In this document: positions 1 to 5,682 of the stretch, piece by piece
Position numbering within the stretch: position 1 is the stretch's first letter
Layout: each line of letters begins with the position of its first letter
NCBI GenBank assembly: GCA_015490695.1
Contig: WFXK01000347.1
Coordinates: 1 to 5,928, forward strand
Source of the DNA: Bacteroidota bacterium
Lineage (GTDB): Bacteria; Bacteroidota; Bacteroidia; SpSt-205; S141-50
DNA: 5,928 bases
Direction of reading: 5' to 3'
Notes under the pieces: model-generated
Databases searched by the model: none
What the model was told of the DNA's origin: nothing
What the model saw: only the letters and a program-made list of their open reading frames with translations
Translations under genes and position numbers: made by a program

Positions 1-922
1 AGCCAAAGGATACGGTGCCTCAGGTTTATTACAGCAAGCTTGCGATCCCAACAGCTACTTTTTATCTTCTTCTAACTGGGGCAGAGTCATTCTTTATTTA
101 GCAGCGTTTGATTCTTCTGGGAAACGTCTATGGGGTACATATTTTGGAGGTAGAGGTACTGATGCACAATCTAAGCGCTCTCCTATCGCGCTAGACCCTT
201 ATGGAAACTTGTTTATCACTGGAGAATGGAATCCCAAGCGGTCAGCCAATGTGTCTAATTATCCTTTAGTCAACCCTGGGCCACCTACTTTCTTTAGAAA
301 CTTTTGGACAGCAAATGATGAAGGTTTTATGGCTAAATTTCTCATTCCTGATTGCATGTGTGCTCAACCTATATTGTCTATACCCTTGCGGCAATTTAAC
401 GGCGTTTGCCAACAGGGAAAAGTCGTCTTAAATTGGGAAGTTCCTGTTTCGGACGACTTATCAGGGTTCTTTGTAGAATATAGCATAGATGGGGAACATT
501 GGCAAGAATTAGGTGAAGTTTCTGCATACCATTCTACCTTAGAAACCGAGTTTTATCGTTTTGAACTTCATGAACCACCATGTTCCGATTGCTATTATCG
601 TCTAAAACGCATTAGTATTACGGGTAGAAAAGGTTACATTGGTCCTTTACGAATTCGTTGTGAAGAAATCCTTCAATGGTACTTCCATGAATTGCCCGTA
701 CAACATTTCCTAAAAGCTACCTTATTGGTACCTGAGAAAGGGTGGACCACTATAAACATCTATGATTTACAAGGGCAAAAAGTTGCTTTTTATGAACAAT
801 GGTTAGAGGAAGGTTCCAATTTCATTGGTTTAGATGTGAGTCATTTATCTGAAGGAACTTACATTGTAGAAGTAGTTTATAAAGGAGAACAAATTAGAAA
901 AACCTTTCCTATTGTGCGTTAA
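1..922 (+). CDS. Secreted SBBP beta-propeller repeat protein with T9SS type A sorting domain (C-terminal part)
   Basis: The frame is open from base 2 to a TAA at 920-922, giving 306 residues with no start, so the N-terminus lies upstream of the window. An in-frame TTG at 209 would be only an internal start inside a repeat and is not credible. Residues ~40-75 read as an SBBP-type propeller repeat (AFDSSGKRLWGTYFGG, then ALDPYGNLFITGEW). Residues ~120-220 resemble the fibronectin-like module common in Bacteroidota secreted proteins (VVLNWEVP, FFVEYSIDGEHWQELGEV, YYRLKRI). The last ~75 residues look like a T9SS type A C-terminal domain (INIYDLQGQKV, LSEGTYIVEVVYKGE), which in this family directs export through the type IX secretion system and is removed or used for anchoring at the surface. 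It lacks the usual YPNP opening. The role is probably an extracellular or surface-exposed structural or adhesive protein; no catalytic domain is visible. The gene ends at a strong terminator and is convergent with the minus-strand operon. Confidence 0.85.
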   Translation, partial: AKGYGASGLLQQACDPNSYFLSSSNWGRVILYLAAFDSSGKRLWGTYFGGRGTDAQSKRSPIALDPYGNLFITGEWNPKRSANVSNYPLVNPGPPTFFRNFWTANDEGFMAKFLIPDCMCAQPILSIPLRQFNGVCQQGKVVLNWEVPVSDDLSGFFVEYSIDGEHWQELGEVSAYHSTLETEFYRFELHEPPCSDCYYRLKRISITGRKGYIGPLRIRCEEILQWYFHELPVQHFLKATLLVPEKGWTTINIYDLQGQKVAFYEQWLEEGSNFIGLDVSHLSEGTYIVEVVYKGEQIRKTFPIVR

Positions 923-953
923 TCATTCGTTGGGGATTGCTGGGCAATTGCTG

Positions 954-990
954 AAAGTCCCCGAGATACTTTCTCGGGGACTTTTTGTTT
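954..990 (+). terminator. Rho-independent terminator of the SBBP/T9SS gene
   Basis: A perfect 13-bp inverted repeat (954-966 with 972-984; core CCCCGAGA/TCTCGGGG) closes a 5-nt loop and runs straight into a T-rich tract (TTTTTGTTT). It begins 31 bp after the stop codon of the upstream gene. Read from the other strand the hairpin is followed only by TTT and then CAGC, so it is mainly a plus-strand terminator, although it could weakly stop the convergent minus-strand operon. Confidence 0.93.
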
Positions 991-1150
991 CGCTATGATA
1001 ACCTTACCTCCATGCAGCACTTATCAACAACGAGGAACTCTTACACTTAGTATTTCATATATTTGGTTATTGGGTACTTAGGAAATTATTAAAGTTTTCG
1101 CAAGTTTCCGAAATAGAATTAAATCAGAAGCAGGCACGCATTGTGTCTAC

Positions 1151-1609
1151 CTACCATCTATGAAAACGCTGTGCATGAGGACCACCTCGCCCCTGACGAC
1201 TTAAATGTTTAATCAAAAACTGTTTGAATTCCTGTTCTGCTTTGTAAAATCGTGCTATTTTCTCCAAAGGAAGCACTTTCTTGAACTCCTCATAATATTT
1301 TTTATCCAATTCCAGCAATGCCTCTCTATAGCGAAATCCTTCTTGGATAAGCTGTTCATAATCTTTGTTAGTAGGATTATCTTTTTCCCAAAAGTTCATA
1401 CGGGCTTTTTGCCATTGTCGCCATAGCTGTTGCTTTTCTTTACTATAGCGGTCATAAATGGGCCAAAAAGCTTGGGCTTCTTCTGGAGTAAGGGATAATT
1501 TACGGGTCAAATAAGCGATTTTAATCGCCTCTATGCGTTCTTTGGGTCCATGCTGCGCCCACAACAAAACGATACTACCTGCCCACAGGGCAAATATAAC
1601 TGCCTTCAT
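1151..1609 (-). CDS. Spy/CpxP-like periplasmic protein ('sensor of ECF-type sigma factor' type)
   Basis: This 152-residue protein has a signal peptide (MKAVIFALWAGSIVLLWA, likely cleavage A18|Q19; no lipobox Cys) and a mostly helical, highly charged mature part. It carries the LTPEEAQAFWPIY motif (residues 40-52) and a second, degenerate copy (VLPLEKIARFYKAEQEF, 112-128), the LTxxQ-like pair of the Spy/CpxP/ZraP/CnrX superfamily. Members are periplasmic chaperones or metal and stress sensors; Bacteroidota homologues next to ECF sigma factors are often named sensors of ECF sigma factors. The tail has histidines (H135, H145, H150) with basic residues and could bind metal, but there are no cysteines. 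It is the last gene of the operon, 29 bp after the membrane-protein gene. The start is the only Met that gives a signal peptide. The family call is firm; the sensing role and ligand are inferred. Confidence 0.8.
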   Translation of the reverse strand: MKAVIFALWAGSIVLLWAQHGPKERIEAIKIAYLTRKLSLTPEEAQAFWPIYDRYSKEKQQLWRQWQKARMNFWEKDNPTNKDYEQLIQEGFRYREALLELDKKYYEEFKKVLPLEKIARFYKAEQEFKQFLIKHLSRQGRGGPHAQRFHRW

Positions 1610-1638
1610 CGTTAAAAAAGTTTTAAGTTGGATAAAAA

Positions 1639-1965
1639 TTAAAATACGATGTCGCTTTCGGGGATGGTTTCTATACTTTGTTCCCCCTCTGCTACACCCA
1701 GCTTCTCTGCAAGCCCATCCAGTAAACTATCAGAAATTGCCGTATAAAGTTCCCATTCCTCAATCGTCTCACAATGAGTGATTAAATAATGTTCACAATC
1801 TTTAACAGTAACTAACTGCTCTACAGGTACATCCCTCCCTATCTGCGATAAAGCAACAAACCAAAATATTAGAACCATCACCATCACGTAAAAAATGCGT
1901 TTTTTACTTCGTTCATATCGTTCTATCCGTTTCCAAACTCGTTGTTTAATGGTTTCGTAATTCAT
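1639..1965 (-). CDS. Small single-pass membrane protein, candidate anti-sigma factor
   Basis: I do not recognise a named family in this 108-residue protein. Its layout is a very basic N-terminal segment (residues 1-23, with KQRVWKRIERYERSKKR), one hydrophobic helix (~24-40, IFYVMVMVLIFWFVALS), then a ~65-residue acidic tail ending ESDIVF. By the positive-inside rule the N-terminus is cytoplasmic and the tail periplasmic. The tail holds C57, H59, H64 and C65 (CEHYLITHCE), a possible metal or disulfide site. The gene overlaps the end of the ECF sigma gene by 20 bp and precedes a Spy-like gene; this order is like CnrH-type sigma factors with a one-helix anti-sigma (CnrY) and a periplasmic sensor (CnrX), so an anti-sigma role is inferred from position and topology. 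The cytoplasmic part is short compared with CnrY. The next Met lies inside the membrane helix, so this start, and hence the overlap, is likely right. No Shine-Dalgarno sequence precedes it. Confidence 0.7.
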   Translation of the reverse strand: MNYETIKQRVWKRIERYERSKKRIFYVMVMVLIFWFVALSQIGRDVPVEQLVTVKDCEHYLITHCETIEEWELYTAISDSLLDGLAEKLGVAEGEQSIETIPESDIVF

Positions 1966-2470
1966 TTTTCAAAAGTTTTTTCAGTTTTTTAATTGCATGA
2001 TGATAGGTTGCTTTAAGGGCACCTATGCTTAATTGCAGCTCTTGGGCTATTCTACGATAGGATTTCCCTTCTAATTGTCGCATAACAAACACTCTTCGCT
2101 GCATCGGTGGCAATTGCACCAAACAAGGCTCTAAATACTGTATATAATCCAAAAAGTTTTCTGAAGGTTCCTCCTCAACAGCAAGTGCCAAGGGCAGCGT
2201 AGAGCGTTTTCGTTTATAATAATTCACCACTTCGTTTCTTGCGATGCGCATAAGCCATGCTTGTAAATGACTTTCATGATGCAGGGTGTGAAGTCCCTTC
2301 CATGCTTTGAAATAGATTTCCTGAACAACATCCTCAGCATCTTCTTGATTGGCAATGCGACTCATCACATAACGACTAACCTCCTCAAACGTCTCTTGCA
2401 TCCATCGCTCAAAAGCCGCTTTTTGAACCTGTCGGTGTCCACTTAATAGCTGTTTTAAAATCCGTCGCAT
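1946..2470 (-). CDS. RNA polymerase ECF-type sigma factor (sigma-70 family)
   Basis: This 174-residue protein has normal ECF length and both required domains. Region 2 spans ~19-90: the ...ANQEDAEDVVQEIYFKAWKGL core-binding helix (residues 40-60), then AWLMRIARNEVVNYYKRKR (71-89), which covers the -10 recognition part. Region 4 spans ~112-166, with LPPMQRRVFVMRQLEGKSYRRIA followed by the helix-turn-helix LSIGALKATYHHAIKKLKKLL that reads the -35 element. It would direct RNA polymerase to a stress or envelope regulon in the cytoplasm. It lies 15 bp after the DUF2520 gene and overlaps the downstream membrane-protein gene by 20 bp, a coupling typical of sigma/anti-sigma pairs. M1 is preferred to M24 because region 2 begins near residue 19. 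A TATAAT-like string just upstream of the start does not match the Bacteroidota promoter type. The subgroup and targets cannot be told from sequence. Confidence 0.93.
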   Translation of the reverse strand: MRRILKQLLSGHRQVQKAAFERWMQETFEEVSRYVMSRIANQEDAEDVVQEIYFKAWKGLHTLHHESHLQAWLMRIARNEVVNYYKRKRSTLPLALAVEEEPSENFLDYIQYLEPCLVQLPPMQRRVFVMRQLEGKSYRRIAQELQLSIGALKATYHHAIKKLKKLLKNELRNH

Positions 2471-2485
2471 GGCATTATTATAGAC

Positions 2486-3304
2486 TTAGGAACCCTCCTC
2501 TTGGTTTAATGGAAAATTTTCTTGAATCGCCTTAGTAAGCATTTTATAAACAGGGATAAAATCGGGGTCTAATCTTTCTAAGAGGTCAATATGGAGCTGA
2601 ATGGTGATTTCATCTCTTCGTACTGCCGGTCCTGTTTGAACTTCCGCAGGAGAATTTTTAATAAGGGCATTGGTAAAGTTTTTGATAATAAGCCACGCTA
2701 TCGGCTCAAAAGGCATATCATTGGCTTTAGCCCATTGATAGGCTTTAGCCCATAAAAAATTAGCAAAATTATGGCTGACCGTAGCACATAAATGATAACA
2801 AGCCCGAACAACATCATTAGCACGAATAAAATTAATCTTTTTCCCTGTTTCTTCTGTTACTATCTTCAATATACTGAAAACCTTTTCATTTTCAGTGTTG
2901 CCTAAAACATACAGATGTTCATATAAAAGGTCATTAGACAACCCTTTGACTAAGCTTGCCATAGGATACCAAACGGCTCTGTTAGGGAGTTTTTTATCTA
3001 AAGCACCGAGGGGAACCATGCCTGCACAATGAACAATAATCGTATCTTTATGCCATTGACGCTTCGCCATTTGTTTCGCATAGGGACTAATAAGCCTATC
3101 GGGAAGGGTTAAAAAAATAATTAAAGGAATGTCTGAGGGGAGTTCCTCCCAATGACGCACGACTTTGGCTTTTTCGTGTTTATCTAAGGTTCTGCTGACA
3201 ATCCATCCTAAGCGGTTTTGGAATAACCGTGCTAAATGCCAACCTACGTTCCCATAGCCGACAATCGCTATTTGATGCGGTGTAGCAGCAACTTCCTTCG
3301 CCAT
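2486..3304 (-). CDS. DUF2520 / Rossmann-like NAD(P)-binding protein
   Basis: This 272-residue protein matches the usual two-domain plan of the DUF2520 family. An N-terminal Rossmann fold opens with IAIVGYGNVGWHLA (residues 12-25, GxGxxG-type nucleotide-binding loop) and continues with LIIFLTLPDRLI (61-72) and IIVHCAGMVPLGAL (89-102). The C-terminal helical part contains NFTNALIKNSP (209-219) and the family hallmark QTGPAVRRDEITIQLHIDLL (223-242). Relatives resemble F420-dependent NADP oxidoreductases and ketopantoate or 6-phosphogluconate dehydrogenases, but the physiological substrate of DUF2520 proteins is not established as far as I know. The start overlaps the end of the peptidase gene by 37 bp. 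The overlap is forced: the first strand of the fold (codon of I12) already overlaps the peptidase stop, and no later Met exists before it. It is cytoplasmic, with no signal peptide. Confidence 0.9.
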   Translation of the reverse strand: MAKEVAATPHQIAIVGYGNVGWHLARLFQNRLGWIVSRTLDKHEKAKVVRHWEELPSDIPLIIFLTLPDRLISPYAKQMAKRQWHKDTIIVHCAGMVPLGALDKKLPNRAVWYPMASLVKGLSNDLLYEHLYVLGNTENEKVFSILKIVTEETGKKINFIRANDVVRACYHLCATVSHNFANFLWAKAYQWAKANDMPFEPIAWLIIKNFTNALIKNSPAEVQTGPAVRRDEITIQLHIDLLERLDPDFIPVYKMLTKAIQENFPLNQEEGS

Positions 3305-5187
3305 ACCCCTGTATCGTTTTCTATAACTAAAAAGTAGCTACCTGAAGCGAAAGAAATCAGTGGTATCCGATGTATACCACTATCTACCGCCGTGATATAG
3401 ACAAGTTCTCCCGTAACATCATATATTTTAATGCGAGTCCGTTGAGGTGTCTCAATAACAAAATAATCTTCAGCAGGATTAGGATAAATTAACGGTAAGG
3501 TTGCTTGTGGCTGTGCTGTAGCAACCACTTTGGTAACAGTCGCTTGGTTCACTATCCAATTATTAGGGTCTACAACCAAATTGTTCACAGTAAAGCCAAC
3601 AGGAACCTTAAAGTTTTCTATGTTTTGTGTTGGTGTGATTTGAATCAAGCTGTCTTTAGTTCCTTGTAATAGGATTTCAATCGGCGTGGAAAAGAAGGGA
3701 GTTACCGATGGCATAGAAGTTGTTTGGTTAATTTGTAAGTAAAGAGTATCGTTTTGTTGGTACCATTGAACATTATAGGTGGGATATCCTTCGCCGTAAA
3801 TCCATTCATCAAAGAAGTTTTGTAAGTTTTTTCCCGTTTGTTGTTCTACGAATTGTTGGAATTGTGGGGTGGTGCAGAAGCTATCTTTGAATTGGATTTG
3901 GTAGTTTTTTAGGGTTTGGAAGAATAGACTATCGTTTGCGATGAGGTATCGTAGGGTATGGATGGCTGCTGCACCTTTTCTATAGGTAAGCCGAGCGTTA
4001 AAGATACGGTTTACGTCGGTAAGCATGGCATCAGGCACATAGACGCTCCCACCGGGTTGACTCATGATGTCGTTATGCATGTCTTGCAGCCATTGGTCGG
4101 CAGTAGCGCTGTCGCCCGCACCCCATATCGCTAATAAAGAAAGATAAGTAGCAAATCCCTCATTAAGCCAAATGTCGTTCCATCTGCCGCAGGTTACATT
4201 ATCCCCAAACCACTGATGGGCTAATTCATGTGCTGTGAGCCAAAAGGTAAAATAACCTTGCGTGGTCATCGTTTGATGCTCCATCCCACCACCAAACGGC
4301 GCCATACTATGACCATACTTCTCCTGTGCAAACGGATATAAACCAAATAAATCACTGAAAAATTCCAATAACCACCCCGTGGTATCTATTTCGTTTTTAA
4401 AAAAAGGTAATACGCCGGGAACATCATAAAGATAGTTCATCACCAAAATAGGCACACCCTGTACATTACGAACAAAACTATATTCTTGATAGTCACCAAC
4501 CGCTACAGAAATCAAATAGTAAGCCATGGGATAGGTGCTACGCCAATGGTAACGAACCTTATTTCCTAATGGCGTGACATTAATAAGGATACCATTAGAG
4601 CCCACTTTATTGCTGCTATCCGTTGTTACAATCACGTGGACTGAATCGGTCTTATCATTTAACTCTTGTTTACAGGGGAACCATCCTGCAGCATCATAAG
4701 GCTCTGTAAGGGAATAAGTGATTTGGCTACCCCAAAATTGGGAAGTTTCATTATAAAGTCCTCTTACAGCAGTTCCATGATAGTGAATAGTGACGGAAAA
4801 CACTTGGTTTTGAGTTAGATTGACAGGGAGTTTAAGAATACGTTCACTGCCTGCAGTGGATAAATTAGAAAGTGGAATCTTTTGGGTGTTGTTTAGAAAG
4901 ATGCTGTCTATTTGCATTAGACTGTCTAATTCAAAGGCAAAGGTGTCTAAGTTTGTTGTTAGTACACTTGCTATGATGGTAGTGTTGCCAGCAATCCATG
5001 TGGTGTCGCGTTCTATTTGGAGGTCTAAGATATAGCTATGAATGTCGTAGCGGTTCATGAGGTCACGATGATAAGGAGAACCAATTTGTAGTTGAGTACG
5101 TAGATTTTTACAATAGATTGCGTATGGATTTTTCTTTTGGGCAAAGACAACTAAGGCGAAGATAAGGAGTAATAGGGCTTTTTTCAT
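3268..5187 (-). CDS. Secreted M1-family zinc metallopeptidase with T9SS type A sorting domain
   Basis: This 639-residue protein is an aminopeptidase N/LTA4 hydrolase-type (gluzincin) enzyme that should remove N-terminal residues from peptides outside the cell. A signal peptide (residues 1-16, cut A16|Q17) precedes the N-terminal beta domain (~45-240). The catalytic domain shows the exopeptidase motif as GGGMEHQT (299-306; E303 equals the GAMEN glutamate), the zinc site H320-E321-L-A-H324 with E343 in WLNEGFATYLS, and the transition-state tyrosine Y402 in TYRKGAAA, so all catalytic residues are intact. A beta domain (~465-555) follows; the large helical C-terminal domain of long M1 enzymes is absent. 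Residues ~566-639 form the T9SS sorting domain (LIYPNPAEDYFVIE, IKIYDVTGELVY, ASGSYFLVIE), implying export by the type IX system to the surface or medium. GGGMEH replaces the usual GAMEN, so substrate preference may differ. It is first in the operon, directly behind a TAnnTTTG promoter. Confidence 0.95.
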   Translation of the reverse strand: MKKALLLLIFALVVFAQKKNPYAIYCKNLRTQLQIGSPYHRDLMNRYDIHSYILDLQIERDTTWIAGNTTIIASVLTTNLDTFAFELDSLMQIDSIFLNNTQKIPLSNLSTAGSERILKLPVNLTQNQVFSVTIHYHGTAVRGLYNETSQFWGSQITYSLTEPYDAAGWFPCKQELNDKTDSVHVIVTTDSSNKVGSNGILINVTPLGNKVRYHWRSTYPMAYYLISVAVGDYQEYSFVRNVQGVPILVMNYLYDVPGVLPFFKNEIDTTGWLLEFFSDLFGLYPFAQEKYGHSMAPFGGGMEHQTMTTQGYFTFWLTAHELAHQWFGDNVTCGRWNDIWLNEGFATYLSLLAIWGAGDSATADQWLQDMHNDIMSQPGGSVYVPDAMLTDVNRIFNARLTYRKGAAAIHTLRYLIANDSLFFQTLKNYQIQFKDSFCTTPQFQQFVEQQTGKNLQNFFDEWIYGEGYPTYNVQWYQQNDTLYLQINQTTSMPSVTPFFSTPIEILLQGTKDSLIQITPTQNIENFKVPVGFTVNNLVVDPNNWIVNQATVTKVVATAQPQATLPLIYPNPAEDYFVIETPQRTRIKIYDVTGELVYITAVDSGIHRIPLISFASGSYFLVIENDTGVWRRKLLLHRIK

Positions 5188-5192
5188 GGCTT

Positions 5193-5223
5193 CAAAGATA
5201 GGCTATTGGTGCGGAAAGAGCAA
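5193..5223 (-). promoter_or_regulatory. Bacteroidota-type promoter for the M1 peptidase operon
   Basis: On the minus strand, TATCTTTG (5200-5193) fits the Bacteroidota -7 consensus TAnnTTTG exactly. A TTG (5223-5221) lies 20 nt upstream as a -33 element. Only 5 nt (AAGCC) separate the box from the ATG at 5187, so the transcript would be leaderless or nearly so. There is no Shine-Dalgarno sequence. The site interleaves with the divergent promoter of the bacilliredoxin gene. Confidence 0.65.
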
Positions 5224-5237
5224 GTTTTGTACTTTTG
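5206..5237 (+). promoter_or_regulatory. Bacteroidota-type promoter for the bacilliredoxin gene
   Basis: TACTTTTG (5230-5237) is an exact TAnnTTTG -7 box, with TTG at 5206-5208 placed 21 nt upstream as a -33 element. Transcription would begin near 5242-5244, leaving a ~16-nt A-rich leader (GGAAAAAAAG) before the ATG at 5260. This placement argues against any start upstream of 5260. The two divergent promoters overlap, each -33 element lying within the span of the other, so RNA polymerase may not be able to occupy both at once. Confidence 0.65.
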
Positions 5238-5259
5238 TGGTTGGAAAAAAAGAACGTTT

Positions 5260-5682
5260 ATGTATCCAGAGCATCTTGTTGCGCCAATGCGGCAGGAGTT
5301 AGTTGAAGCGGGGTTTGAAGAGTTACGCACCCCAGAAGAGGTAGAAGCCTTTTTAGATAGAGAAGGCGTATTGTTTATCGTTATTAACTCGGTATGCGGT
5401 TGTGCAGCTGCCAGCGCACGCCCAGCAGCCATCATGGCTTTAGCCCAAAGCCCCTATAAACCCGACCATATCGCTACAGTGTTCGCTGGCGTAGATATTG
5501 AAGCAACGAAGAAAGTAAGAGAATACCTTTTACCTTATCCTCCTTCTTCCCCTTCTATGGCACTGCTTAAAAACCGACAACTACTACACATGATTGAACG
5601 CCATGAAATAGAAGGCGTACCCGCAGAAATACTAGCGCAGCGCTTAACTCAACTTTTTGAACAATACTGCAAAAAAGATTAA
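5260..5682 (+). CDS. BrxA/BrxB-family bacilliredoxin (DUF1094)
   Basis: This 140-residue thioredoxin-fold protein matches BrxA/BrxB (YphP/YqiW) over its whole length. It opens with MYPEHLVAPMRQELVEAGFEEL, has the active site NSVCGCAA (C46-G-C48, the family CGC motif), then ARPAAIMAL, and ends with PYPPSSPSMALLKN, HMIERHEIEG and a terminal QYC (C137). In bacillithiol-making bacteria these cytoplasmic proteins remove bacillithiol from S-bacillithiolated proteins after oxidative stress; many Bacteroidota also make bacillithiol, but this genome's capacity is not visible here. An open frame extends upstream to a GTG-like position at 5206, adding 18 residues (VRKEQVLYFCGWKKRTF) that are not family-like and are overlapped by the promoter, so ATG 5260 is chosen. 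It is transcribed alone, divergent from the peptidase operon, and its stop is shared with atpC. Confidence 0.93.
   Translation: MYPEHLVAPMRQELVEAGFEELRTPEEVEAFLDREGVLFIVINSVCGCAAASARPAAIMALAQSPYKPDHIATVFAGVDIEATKKVREYLLPYPPSSPSMALLKNRQLLHMIERHEIEGVPAEILAQRLTQLFEQYCKKD

Noticed and set aside
936..953. Direct repeat of ATTGCTG (936-942 and 947-953) before the terminator
   Set aside because: Seven bases repeated once is expected by chance and links to no recognised element.
1058..1065. TATATTTG on the plus strand, an exact TAnnTTTG match in the 923-1150 intergenic region
   Set aside because: No TTG -33 element lies at the right distance and no gene or structured RNA follows on that strand; in AT-rich DNA this is likely chance.
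1591..1598. TATATTTG on the minus strand just inside the Spy-like gene
   Set aside because: It lies downstream of the start codon, within the signal peptide codons for V-I-F, so it cannot serve this gene.
1205..1781. Two plus-strand open frames (1205-1426 and 1533-1781) opposite the Spy-like and membrane-protein genes
   Set aside because: Both are antisense to better-supported genes; the Phe/Ile/Leu-rich product of the first is what antisense of a Lys/Glu-rich helical protein gives.
4820..5035. Plus-strand open frame of 71 codons inside the peptidase gene
   Set aside because: It lies wholly antisense to the conserved N-terminal domain of the M1 peptidase and shows no protein-like motif.
5206..5259. 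N-terminal extension of the bacilliredoxin (18 more residues from 5206)
   Set aside because: The extra residues do not resemble the family, whose members start MYPE-LV-PMR, and the extension is overlapped by the TAnnTTTG promoter.
5184..5435. Minus-strand open frame of 83 codons opposite the bacilliredoxin
   Set aside because: It is antisense to a clear conserved gene, has low-complexity Ala/Ser composition, and no family resemblance or promoter.
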